Shown here piece after piece: positions 16,272 through 24,255 of a stretch of 64,000 bases of DNA. The notes under the pieces are model-generated. The model was not told the origin of the DNA, searched no databases, and saw only the letters and a list, made by a program, of their open reading frames with translations. How positions within the stretch are numbered: the stretch's first letter is position 1; each line of letters starts with the position of its first letter. Source of the stretch: Rhodobacter sp. (GTDB lineage Bacteria > Pseudomonadota > Alphaproteobacteria > Rhodobacterales > Rhodobacteraceae); contig JAIYDJ010000120.1 in assembly GCA_027487575.1 (NCBI GenBank), positions 1 to 64,000 of the forward strand. Reading direction: 5' to 3'. The translations under genes and the position numbers were made by a program.

Positions 16272-17591
16272 ATGCCCACGAATGTCGCCCTTACCGGATT
16301 GGCCAAGGACCTGGCCGCCCGCGCCGATAGCGGCAAGCCGATTCGGATCGGCCTGGTGGGAGCAGGAGAGATGGGAACCGACATCGTCAGTCGTGTGGCG
16401 CACATGCGCGGCATCGAAATCGGCGCCATCAGCGAGCTCAAAGCCGGAGCAGCCGCCAAGTCGGTCGAGATCGCTTACGGAAATGCCGACCGCGTGCAGG
16501 AAGTCTCGACCGCCGACGCCGCAAACGCGGCGATGGAGCAGGGCAAGGTTGCCGTTACCAACAACGTCAATGCCTTGCTTGAAGCAGGGCTGATCGACGT
16601 GGTGATCGACGCCACAGGCATTCCTGCCGTCGGGGCCGAAATCGGCCTTCAGGCAATGGAGCGCGGCAAGCATCTGGTCATGATGAACGTCGAAGCCGAT
16701 GTGACGATCGGGGCCTATCTGCGGTCCGAAGCGGAACGGCTGGGCGTGATCTATTCGCTGGGCGCGGGAGATGAACCGTCATCCTGCATGGAGCTGATCG
16801 AATTTGTCAGCGCCATGGGCCACCGGATCATTTCTGCGGGCAAGGGCAAGAACAACCCGCTGAACATCGACGCCACCCCGGATGTCTATAACGAAGAGGC
16901 GATCCGCCGCCACATGAACCCCCGCATGCTGGTGGAGTTCGTTGACGGCTCGAAAACCATGGTGGAAATGGCGGCCATCGCCAATGCCACGGGCCTGATC
17001 CCTGACAAACCCGGCATGCACGGCCCGGCTGCGGGTCGCGACGATCTTAACAAGGTGTTGATCCCCGAATCGGCTGGCGGGCTTTTGTCATCGTCCGAAG
17101 GTCGGGTGGATTACACCATCGGCAAGGGCGTGGCCCCCGGCGTGTTCGTGGTGGCCGAAATGGACCACCCCCGTATTCGGGAACGGATGGAAGATCTGAA
17201 GATGGGCAAAGGCCCCTACTTTACCTTCTTCCGCCCCTATCACCTGACCAGTCTCGAGGTGCCGCTGACCTGTGCCCGCGTGGTGCTGTATGGCAAGGCC
17301 GATATGGTTCCCATGGCCCGTCCGGTGGCCGAGGTTTGCGCCGTGGCAAAGAAGGATTTGGCCGTTGGTGATATGCTGGACCAGATTGGCGAGTACTGTT
17401 ACCGCGCCTGGATCATGGAAGCGACCGAGGCGCGCACAGCCGGTGCCATTCCCTGCGGTTTGCTGGCCGGCGCGAGAGTCACCACTGCAATTCGCAAGGG
17501 CGAGTTGATCACCTACGCCAACGCATCCGTTCCCGCAGACAGCAAGATTGCCGTCCTGCGCGCGCGGCAAGACAAGATGTTGGGCCTGTGA
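16272..17591 (+). CDS. DRL-family oxidoreductase (DXR-like, homoserine-dehydrogenase-like Rossmann fold plus SAF domain)
   Basis: 439 residues; the start is fixed by GGAGG 7 bases before ATG at 16272. An N-terminal NAD(P)-binding fold (IRIGLVGAGEMGTDIV, about 21-36), a central domain with VVIDATGIP, MMNVEADVTIG and GAGDEPSSCMELIEFV, and a C-terminal SAF-type region (IPCGLLAGARV, KGELITYANA) match the DRL family. The Brucella DRL converts 1-deoxy-D-xylulose 5-phosphate (DXP) to 2-C-methyl-D-erythritol 4-phosphate (MEP) in place of DXR. Here the gene is welded to acetoin-dehydrogenase-type genes (3-base gap) and faces a polyol importer and kinase. I therefore infer a catabolic role, oxidising MEP to DXP. 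The family call is from memory of family features; a broader homoserine-dehydrogenase-like label is the fallback. Confidence 0.7.
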   Translation: MPTNVALTGLAKDLAARADSGKPIRIGLVGAGEMGTDIVSRVAHMRGIEIGAISELKAGAAAKSVEIAYGNADRVQEVSTADAANAAMEQGKVAVTNNVNALLEAGLIDVVIDATGIPAVGAEIGLQAMERGKHLVMMNVEADVTIGAYLRSEAERLGVIYSLGAGDEPSSCMELIEFVSAMGHRIISAGKGKNNPLNIDATPDVYNEEAIRRHMNPRMLVEFVDGSKTMVEMAAIANATGLIPDKPGMHGPAAGRDDLNKVLIPESAGGLLSSSEGRVDYTIGKGVAPGVFVVAEMDHPRIRERMEDLKMGKGPYFTFFRPYHLTSLEVPLTCARVVLYGKADMVPMARPVAEVCAVAKKDLAVGDMLDQIGEYCYRAWIMEATEARTAGAIPCGLLAGARVTTAIRKGELITYANASVPADSKIAVLRARQDKMLGL

Positions 17592-17594
17592 ATC

Positions 17595-18593
17595 ATGACG
17601 CAGCCTGACAACCGCCCTTTTGCCATCCGAACCTACGCGCCAGACCAGCTGCGCGAGGCGCTCAAGCGTATGTATCTGATCCGCCGGTTCGAAGAAGGTG
17701 CCGAAGACTGCTACACGCGCGGATTGATCCACGGAACTATGCACCTGTCCATCGGGCAAGAAGCCAGCGCCATGGCCACCTGCCTGGAGTTGACGGATGA
17801 TGACAAGATCACCTCAACCCATCGGGGTCATGGGCACTGCATTGCCAAAGGCGCCGATGTCGGTCGGATGTTTGCCGAATTCTTCGGCAAAGAGACCGGC
17901 TATTGCCACGGGCGCGGCGGGTCGATGCACATCGCCGATGTGAAAACCGGGAACCTTGGGGCGAACGGCATTGTCGGCGGCGGCTTGCCGATTGCGGTCG
18001 GTTCTGCGCTGTCAGCCAAGCGTCTGTGCAAATCGGATGTCACCGTCTGCTTCTTTGGCGACGGCGCCAACAACGAAGGCGCATTCCACGAGGCGCTGAA
18101 CATGGCCGCCGTCTGGAAGTTGCCCGTTGTTTTTGTATGCGAAAACAACGGCTACGGCATGTCCACATCCACTGCCCGCTCAACGGCGGTCAAACATATC
18201 TCGGAACGTGCGGCGTCTTACTCGATGCCGGGTGTGACGGTGGACGGCAACGATTTTTCCGCCGTGGCCGAAGCCGTGCACATCGCCGTTGCGCGGGCGC
18301 GGGCCGGGGATGGGCCGTCTTTGGTTGAAAACCTGACCTATCGCTGGCGTGGTCATTCCAAATCGGACCGCAATCGCTATCGCACCAAGGAAGAGATTGA
18401 AGAGTGGATGACGCGCGACCCAATCGCGCGGTTCCGTGCCGAACTGATTGCCCATGGTCTGCTGGATGATGCCGGCGCCAATGCCATCGAGGCCGCAGCC
18501 ATTGCGGACATGGAGGCCGGGATCGAATTTGCCAAGGTCAGCCCCTCGCCGAAGCTTTCCGAAGTGACCCGCTACGTCTACGCGGAGAATTGA
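17595..18593 (+). CDS. TPP-dependent dehydrogenase E1 alpha subunit (acetoin dehydrogenase type)
   Basis: 332 residues. The TPP/Mg motif [18 protein letters not shown] begins near 152 and ends at the CENNGYG segment. [10 protein letters not shown] and the phosphorylation-loop-like RWRGHSKSD are typical of E1 alpha proteins. Pairs with the E1 beta gene that starts one base after its stop. In acetoin dehydrogenase this E1 cleaves a methyl ketol and passes the acetyl group to lipoate. Here the presumed substrate is DXP or a related 1-deoxyketose rather than acetoin, because of the flanking DRL, kinase and importer genes. Plain acetoin or a 2-oxoacid remains possible. Confidence 0.85.
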   Translation: MTQPDNRPFAIRTYAPDQLREALKRMYLIRRFEEGAEDCYTRGLIHGTMHLSIGQEASAMATCLELTDDDKITSTHRGHGHCIAKGADVGRMFAEFFGKETGYCHGRGGSMHIADVKTGNLGANGIVGGGLPIAVGSALSAKRLCKSDVTVCFFGDGANNEGAFHEALNMAAVWKLPVVFVCENNGYGMSTSTARSTAVKHISERAASYSMPGVTVDGNDFSAVAEAVHIAVARARAGDGPSLVENLTYRWRGHSKSDRNRYRTKEEIEEWMTRDPIARFRAELIAHGLLDDAGANAIEAAAIADMEAGIEFAKVSPSPKLSEVTRYVYAEN

Positions 18594-18594
18594 G

Positions 18595-19623
18595 ATGAAC
18601 GCCATGACACAAGAGCCGGCAAGCCAAACCCAAGACCTGCGCATCCTGTCCTATGCAGAGGCAATCCGCGAGGCCATGGCGATTGCCATGGAGGCCGATC
18701 CCACCGTCATATTGATGGGTGAAGATATCGGCGTTTACGGTGGGGCCTTTCAGGTGACGCTGGATCTGGTTGACCGTTTCGGCACCGACCGCGTGATGGA
18801 TACGCCAATCTCTGAACTGGGCGGCGCGGGTGTGGCCGTTGGCGCGGCGCTGACCGGGCTCAAGCCAATTTTCGAATTCCAGTTTTCCGATTTTGCCATG
18901 CTCGCGATGGAACAGATCGTCAACCAGGCCGCCAAGCTGCGCTACATGCTTGGCGGCGAGGCATCAGTGCCGGTGGTGTTCCGCCTGCCATCTGGTTCAG
19001 GCACCGGGGCTGCGGCGCAGCACAGCCAGTCGATCGAGGCATGGTTCGGCCATGTGCCTGGTTTGAAGGTGCTGCAACCATCAACCCCCGAAGACGCCAA
19101 AGGGATGCTGCTGGCAGCGCTTGCAGATCCTGACCCGGTCATGATTTTCGAACATAAGTTGCTTTACAAAATGAAGGGCCATGTCCCAGAAGGCAGCTAT
19201 CTGACCCCCATCGGCAAGGCGCTGGTGCGACGCGTTGGCACCGATGTGACCATCGTGGCCGGATCGATCATGTTGCACCGCGCACTTGAGGCGGCAGAAA
19301 AGCTGAGCTCTGAGGGGATCAATGTTGAGGTGATCGACCTGCGCTCGATCCGGCCCATTGACCACGAGACGATTTTGACCTCGGTTCGCAAAACCGGTCG
19401 GCTGATGGTGGTCTATGAAGGCGTCAAGGCCTTTGGTGTCGGGGCCGAGATCAGCGCCATGGTCGCCGAAAGCGATGCGTTCGATTTTCTGGATGCCCCG
19501 ATCCTTCGTCTTGGCGCAGCAGATGCCCCCGTGCCCTATAACCCCGATCTGGAACGCGCTTCGGTGCCGCAGGTCGACACCATCGAGGCCGCCGCGCGCC
19601 GCCTGACCCGCCGCGAGGTCTAA
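18595..19623 (+). CDS. TPP-dependent dehydrogenase E1 beta subunit (acetoin dehydrogenase type)
   Basis: 342 residues with the E1 beta signature: [16 protein letters not shown] (about 40-55), the catalytic region [18 protein letters not shown] and [20 protein letters not shown]. The C-terminal domain ([27 protein letters not shown]) completes the transketolase-like fold. Sits between E1 alpha and the E2 gene with gaps of 1 and 3 bases, so subunits are made together. Forms the alpha2beta2 E1 that decarboxylates or cleaves the ketol substrate. Confidence 0.88.
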   Translation: MNAMTQEPASQTQDLRILSYAEAIREAMAIAMEADPTVILMGEDIGVYGGAFQVTLDLVDRFGTDRVMDTPISELGGAGVAVGAALTGLKPIFEFQFSDFAMLAMEQIVNQAAKLRYMLGGEASVPVVFRLPSGSGTGAAAQHSQSIEAWFGHVPGLKVLQPSTPEDAKGMLLAALADPDPVMIFEHKLLYKMKGHVPEGSYLTPIGKALVRRVGTDVTIVAGSIMLHRALEAAEKLSSEGINVEVIDLRSIRPIDHETILTSVRKTGRLMVVYEGVKAFGVGAEISAMVAESDAFDFLDAPILRLGAADAPVPYNPDLERASVPQVDTIEAAARRLTRREV

Positions 19624-19626
19624 GCC

Positions 19627-21261
19627 ATGCCCGTCGAAGTGATCTTGCCAAAGGTGGACATGGATATGACCCATGGCACCCTGGCCGTCTGGCATGTGGC
19701 CCCTGGCGACAACGTGACCAAGGGTGCCGCCCTGTTTGACATCGAGACCGACAAGGCTGCGATGGAAGTGGAAAGCCCTGCCTCTGGCAGGTTGCATGCC
19801 GTCACAGCAAAACCGGGCGACAAAATTGCCGTTGGCACTGTCGTTGCGTTGATTTTTGCCGAAGGTGAAGATGTGGTCAAGGTGGCCCCGGCCCCGTTGG
19901 TCGAACCCACTCCCGCAATTGGCCCGCAACCTGTCGAAGTGATCCTGCCCAAGGTCGATATGGATATGTCGCATGGCACGCTGGCCGTCTGGCACGCCGC
20001 CGAAGGTGACAGCGTGACCGAAGGCTCCGCCCTGTTTGACATTGAAACCGACAAGGCCGCGATGGAAGTGGAGGCCCCGGCAACCGGGACACTGCATCAC
20101 CTGTTGGCCGCCCCCGGAGACAAAGTGCCCGTGGGCGATGTCGTTGCCTATATCTATCCTGCCGGCATGGCCGTTGGACCCCGTCCGGTGCGGGCCGCCG
20201 TCGCAGCCCCGAAACCCGCAACGGCTCAGCCCGCAGAATCTGCGCCCGGTTCGGTGGCAGCTCCCTTTGCTTCTGCGGCAGTTACAGACAGCGCCTTGCG
20301 CGCAACCCCCGCCGCCCGCGCGGCCGCGCGTCAGGCAGGCGTGGCCCTGGCCGAGGTGCCCGGAACCGGACCCAAGGGCCGTGTCCAGCGCGATGATGTG
20401 GCGGCCTATCTGGATGGCCAGCATAGCCCATTTCCCGCAATCTCCAGCCCCGTAATCTCCGGCCCCGCCGTCTGGTCGCCGCAGCCCGGCCCGTTGCACA
20501 TAAGCACCCGCAAGGGTCAGGGCATTCCTTTGGTCTTGCTGCACGGCTTTACCGCCGACAGCCAAAGCTGGGCCCCTTTGGAAAAGGCGCTTGGCCCTGA
20601 CCGAGCCCTGATCCGCATTGACCTGCCGGGGCATGGTCGCTCTCCCCGTCGCAAGCTGCGAAGCTTTGCCGATCTGGCCCGCATGCTGGTCGAGGCCTTT
20701 GACGAGGCAACGCGCGCGTATGACCGGGTGCATCTGCTTGGCCATTCTCTTGGTGGCGCGTTGTCGATTGCGATTGCTGATATTCGTCCGCGCACCATCG
20801 CTAGCCTGTCGTTGATCGCCCCTGCTGGTCTTGGCCCGGAAATCGACGCTGCCGCCCTGACCGGCATCACCCGCGCGACCCGCGCCGAAAGCTTGGCCCC
20901 GTGGTTGCGCCGCCTGACCGCCACGCCTGAAGGAATCAGCGACGACTACGCCCGCGCCGCGATGAAGCTGCGCGCCGATCCTGCCTTGCGGGCGGTGCAA
21001 GCCGATATGGCCCACGTGCTGTTCCCCGATGGCGTGCAACCTTTCGACCTGCGCCCGGCGATTGCGCGTATCGAATGCCCCACCGCCCTGATCTGGGGGC
21101 GTCATGACCATATCCTGCCCCATCGGCATTCGCTTGCCCCGGCCGGGGATTTCGCTATTCATCTGCTGTCCGCTGCGGGTCACGTTCCGCAGATCGAATG
21201 TCCTGAACGTGTCGCCCGCATTGTGGCGCGTCACTTGGCGGGGGCCATGGCGGGCATATGA
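19627..21261 (+). CDS. E2 component with two lipoyl domains, peripheral-subunit-binding domain and alpha/beta-hydrolase domain (AcoC-like)
   Basis: 544 residues. Two nearly identical lipoyl domains (about 1-80 and 100-180) each carry the lipoylation motif ETDKAAMEV. An Ala/Pro linker leads to an E1/E3-binding domain (about 223-263, ATPAARAAARQAGV). The rest is an alpha/beta hydrolase (LVLLHGF, GHSLGG nucleophile near 365, GRHD, GHVPQ) instead of the usual CAT acyltransferase domain. This layout is known from acetoin dehydrogenase E2, where the hydrolase fold moves acetyl from lipoate to CoA. No E3 gene follows, so a housekeeping dihydrolipoamide dehydrogenase must serve. The two lipoyl domains are a recent-looking tandem duplication. 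Confidence 0.88.
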   Translation: MPVEVILPKVDMDMTHGTLAVWHVAPGDNVTKGAALFDIETDKAAMEVESPASGRLHAVTAKPGDKIAVGTVVALIFAEGEDVVKVAPAPLVEPTPAIGPQPVEVILPKVDMDMSHGTLAVWHAAEGDSVTEGSALFDIETDKAAMEVEAPATGTLHHLLAAPGDKVPVGDVVAYIYPAGMAVGPRPVRAAVAAPKPATAQPAESAPGSVAAPFASAAVTDSALRATPAARAAARQAGVALAEVPGTGPKGRVQRDDVAAYLDGQHSPFPAISSPVISGPAVWSPQPGPLHISTRKGQGIPLVLLHGFTADSQSWAPLEKALGPDRALIRIDLPGHGRSPRRKLRSFADLARMLVEAFDEATRAYDRVHLLGHSLGGALSIAIADIRPRTIASLSLIAPAGLGPEIDAAALTGITRATRAESLAPWLRRLTATPEGISDDYARAAMKLRADPALRAVQADMAHVLFPDGVQPFDLRPAIARIECPTALIWGRHDHILPHRHSLAPAGDFAIHLLSAAGHVPQIECPERVARIVARHLAGAMAGI

Positions 21262-21285
21262 TGGGGTTGAGATCAGGGATGGCGC

Positions 21286-22245
21286 ATGCAGCCGGCAAAA
21301 CAGGCCACGATTGCCCAAAGTGAAACGGACCGCCTGCGCGCCCGCGCGGTCTGGCTTTACCATGTCGAAGGCAGCACCCAGAACGACATTGCAACGCAAT
21401 TAGGGATCAGCCGCGTGATGGTGGTGCGCCTGCTCGCCGATGCCCGTCGCCGCAATGAGGTGCGGGTCACGGTTTCGGCCCCACTTGCCGAACTGATCGA
21501 ACTGGAACGGCAGCTTGAAACCCGCTTCAACATTGCCCGCGTTATCATCGCGCCTTTCGCAGACTCCGAGGAAGATCCGGTCAAAGTTATCGCGGCGGCT
21601 GCAGGGAACTTCATATCCGGACTGATGAAGTCTGGCATGACCGTCGGCGTGGGCTGGGGGCGCACACTTTACAACACGCTTCCGTTCATCACGGGCGAGA
21701 CCCTCGAAGATTTTCGCGTGGTATCCTTGCTGGGCGGCATCGCGGCAGCACGGCGGTTCAACCCCGCCGAATTTGCCTGGCAATTTGCTGAACTGTTTCA
21801 GGGCGAGGGCTTTCTGATCCCGGCTCCTGCAGTTGTTGACAGTGCCGAGACCAAACATGCCCTGCTGGAGCGATGCGGTCTGTCGGCGATATTCGAGATG
21901 GCCACAAAGCTTGACGTGGCTCTTTTGTCAGTGGGCGGTATCACCAATCTGACAACAAGCTACCGCACCGGATACGTCACCGAAGCGGATCGACGCTCGC
22001 TGATAGACGCTGGAGCAGTGGGGGACGTACTCTACAATTTCATCGACGAAAACGGTGACCTTGTGGCGCATGACGTCAACAATAGGGTCATTTCGGTCAA
22101 CCTGTCCTTGTTGCGCCGTACGAAGGAGCGGGTGTTAATATCCGGTGGGAAAGAAAAGCGCATCGCGTTGCGAGCGGCCATAAAGATTCTTAATCCTTCA
22201 ACACTGATCACCGACGAGCAAACCGCCAAGGCGCTGGTAGTTTAG
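21286..22245 (+). CDS. SorC/EryD-type sugar-sensing transcriptional regulator
   Basis: 319 residues. An N-terminal helix-turn-helix (AVWLYHVEGSTQNDIATQLG, then ISRVMVVRLLADARRR, about residues 21-56) is followed by a sugar-phosphate-binding domain (VGVGWGRTLYNTL, VVSLLGGI, DVALLSVGGI) as in SorC and the erythritol regulator EryD. Such regulators bind phosphorylated sugars or polyols and control the neighbouring operons. It closes the rightward operon, 24 bases after the E2 gene. Likely inducer: the phosphorylated substrate or DXP. Likely operator: the palindrome in the divergent region. Confidence 0.88.
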   Translation: MQPAKQATIAQSETDRLRARAVWLYHVEGSTQNDIATQLGISRVMVVRLLADARRRNEVRVTVSAPLAELIELERQLETRFNIARVIIAPFADSEEDPVKVIAAAAGNFISGLMKSGMTVGVGWGRTLYNTLPFITGETLEDFRVVSLLGGIAAARRFNPAEFAWQFAELFQGEGFLIPAPAVVDSAETKHALLERCGLSAIFEMATKLDVALLSVGGITNLTTSYRTGYVTEADRRSLIDAGAVGDVLYNFIDENGDLVAHDVNNRVISVNLSLLRRTKERVLISGGKEKRIALRAAIKILNPSTLITDEQTAKALVV

Positions 22246-22669
22246 TCGCGCACACGAACATCCGCCAAGGGGAGGAATTTCCCGGATAGCGCGAGAACGT
22301 GATCAGGCTGCGTTCGTGCTTGCGCTGACAGTGGGGGCGATCTCCGCCTTGTCGATCCCGACGAGGGCCTCAACTATCATGAAACCGCTCAAGGGCTGCT
22401 CTGCGTCATCAGTTCAAATTGCTCCGCGCCAATCAGGTGCAGGTCAGGGCCCCCGTTCGGAAACATCACGACGAGGTCGACGCGTCCTTGTTTCTGCGTT
22501 CAATAGGGTTCGTGCCATGCAATCTGGTGCGGTGCTGGAGGGTGAAACAGTTTAATCTACCAAGCCGTGTTCGCTGGCATCCATCAGGTCAGCCAGCTTA
22601 GGCCAGCGCGAGCGCAGTTATTTGGCGGCCTCGTCCGCACTGCCGCCATCCGCTCATCAAGAATGCTGC
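22246..22669. other. gene-poor junction with possible degenerate fragments
   Basis: About 420 bases without an intact gene between the catabolic locus and the restriction system. On the minus strand a short frame ending FELMTQSSP-stop near 22396 reads like the end of a protein, but it has no start and no recognisable family. It may be a scar where cargo modules were joined. Confidence 0.35.
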
Positions 22670-22698
22670 AAAAAGAATGAATGCCCGCTCTCGCGGGC
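22670..22698 (-). terminator. terminator of the restriction-modification operon
   Basis: On the minus strand GCCCGC-GAGA-GCGGGC (22698-22683) is followed by ATTCATTCTTTTT. It lies about 85 bases after the hsdM stop, the right place and orientation to end the leftward hsdR-hsdS-hsdM transcript. Confidence 0.7.
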
Positions 22699-22782
22699 TG
22701 CGTCGCAGCAGTAGGTCAGCGGCTGGATGTCCTGATTGGGCCGGCCTCGTCGCCCTCATCGTCTCCGAGGCAGCGCACAGTA

Positions 22783-24255
22783 TCATCCTGCAGGTCGCAA
22801 ACTGGCCAAAACCGAACGCAAGCTTCCCAGCCCAGCTTCAAGGTTTTCGATGATCTCCTCGGCCAAGTCATCGGGTTCAGGCAGGTTGTCCAAGTCGGTG
22901 AGGCTTTTGTCCTTCAGCCAGAACAGATCGAGGCTGGCCTTGTCGCGGACAAGCAAATCTTCGCGGGTATAGGCGCGCCAGCGACCTTCGGGGGTGTCTT
23001 CTGACCATGTGGCGGCGCGATCGTGGCGGTTGGCGGGGTTATAAAGACGGACGAATTCGGCTAGATTGGCGTACGCGAGGGGCTTCTTCTTCAATGTGTG
23101 ATGAACATTGGTGCGGTAGTCGTAGAACCAGACCTCGCAGGTCTGCGGCTCTTTCGACGCAGGGCGGTTGTCGAAGAAGATCACGTTGGCCTTGACCCCC
23201 TGAGCATAGAAAATGCCGGTTGGCAGGCGCAGGATCGTGTGCAAATCGGTCATCTGCAGCAGCTTGCGGCGGATGGTTTCGCCGGCGCCCCCTTCAAATA
23301 GCACGTTGTCGGGCACCACCACCGCCGCGCGGCCGGTGGTTTTCAGCATCGCCCGGATGTGCTGCACAAAGTTCAGCTGTTTGTTCGACGTCGTCGCCCA
23401 GAAATCCTGCCTGTTGTAGGTGAGCTCGCCCTCGGCCTCGCCTTCGTCATTCGTGAAGGTCATTGAGGATTTCTTGCCAAATGGGGGGTTGGCCAAAACG
23501 TAGTCGTAGGTCTCGGCAGACGGAGCCACCAGCGCATCGGCGGGCGAGATCGGGCTGTCGCCGACCATCTCACCGATGTTGTGCAGGAACATGTTCATCA
23601 GGGCCAGCCGCCGGGTGCCCGCGACGATTTCGTTGCCGAAGAACGTGTGGTGCTTCAGGAACGCCTTTTGGTCACGGTCCATCGGGCGGGCGGTCAGATA
23701 GTCGTAGGCGGCGAGGAAAAACCCGCCTGTCCCGCAGGCCGGGTCCGCGATGGTGCGGCCGGGGTCGGGGGCGGCGCATTCCACCATGGCGCGGATCAGG
23801 GCGCGCGGGGTGAAATACTGGCCGGCGCCGGATTTAGTATCTTCGGCGTTGCGCTCCAGCAGGCCCTCATAGATGTCGCCCTTCACATCGGCGCCCAGCG
23901 TCACCCAGTCGGTTTCATCGACCAGCGCGATCAGCCGGGCGAGTTTCGCCGGGTCCTGGATCTTGTTCTGCGATTTGGTGAAGATCTGGCCCAGCATGCC
24001 AGGGCGTTTGGCCAATTCGCGAAGGGTGTCGATGTAGTGCACCTCGAGTGCGGCGCCCTTGGGGCTGCGCAGATCGGCCCAGCCGTAGCCCGCAGGCACG
24101 CCGACATCGCGGTTGTAGGGAGGGCGACTGTATTCATCGGCCATCTTCAAGAAGATGAGGTAGGTCAGTTGCTCCAGATAATCGCCATAGCCCACCCCGT
24201 CATCCCGCAGGGTGGTGCAGAAGTTCCAGACCTTTTGAACGATGGCATGGGTCAT
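22783..24255 (-). CDS. hsdM: type I restriction-modification DNA methyltransferase subunit
   Basis: 490 residues. An N-terminal helical domain (YGDYLEQLTYLIFLKMADE) precedes the methyltransferase core with the SAM motif DPACGTGGFF (about 170-179) and the adenine-methylation motif NPPF (about 256-259). Modifies N6-adenine in the site chosen by HsdS. Third gene of the operon; its ATG overlaps the hsdS stop by 4 bases. The C-terminal coiled coil (DLDNLPEPDDLAEEI) contacts HsdS. All key residues look intact. Confidence 0.94.
   Translation of the reverse strand: MTHAIVQKVWNFCTTLRDDGVGYGDYLEQLTYLIFLKMADEYSRPPYNRDVGVPAGYGWADLRSPKGAALEVHYIDTLRELAKRPGMLGQIFTKSQNKIQDPAKLARLIALVDETDWVTLGADVKGDIYEGLLERNAEDTKSGAGQYFTPRALIRAMVECAAPDPGRTIADPACGTGGFFLAAYDYLTARPMDRDQKAFLKHHTFFGNEIVAGTRRLALMNMFLHNIGEMVGDSPISPADALVAPSAETYDYVLANPPFGKKSSMTFTNDEGEAEGELTYNRQDFWATTSNKQLNFVQHIRAMLKTTGRAAVVVPDNVLFEGGAGETIRRKLLQMTDLHTILRLPTGIFYAQGVKANVIFFDNRPASKEPQTCEVWFYDYRTNVHHTLKKKPLAYANLAEFVRLYNPANRHDRAATWSEDTPEGRWRAYTREDLLVRDKASLDLFWLKDKSLTDLDNLPEPDDLAEEIIENLEAGLGSLRSVLASLRPAG

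Noticed and set aside
17595-21261. Ordinary acetoin catabolic operon
   Set aside because: Acetoin use needs no polyol ABC importer, PfkB kinase, DRL oxidoreductase or SorC regulator, and the usual AcoR activator gene is missing. Kept as the fallback explanation.
19081-21399. 772-codon minus-strand ORF opposite the E1/E2 genes
   Set aside because: Low-complexity Gly/His/Arg sequence typical of antisense frames; lipoyl and hydrolase motifs are on the plus strand.
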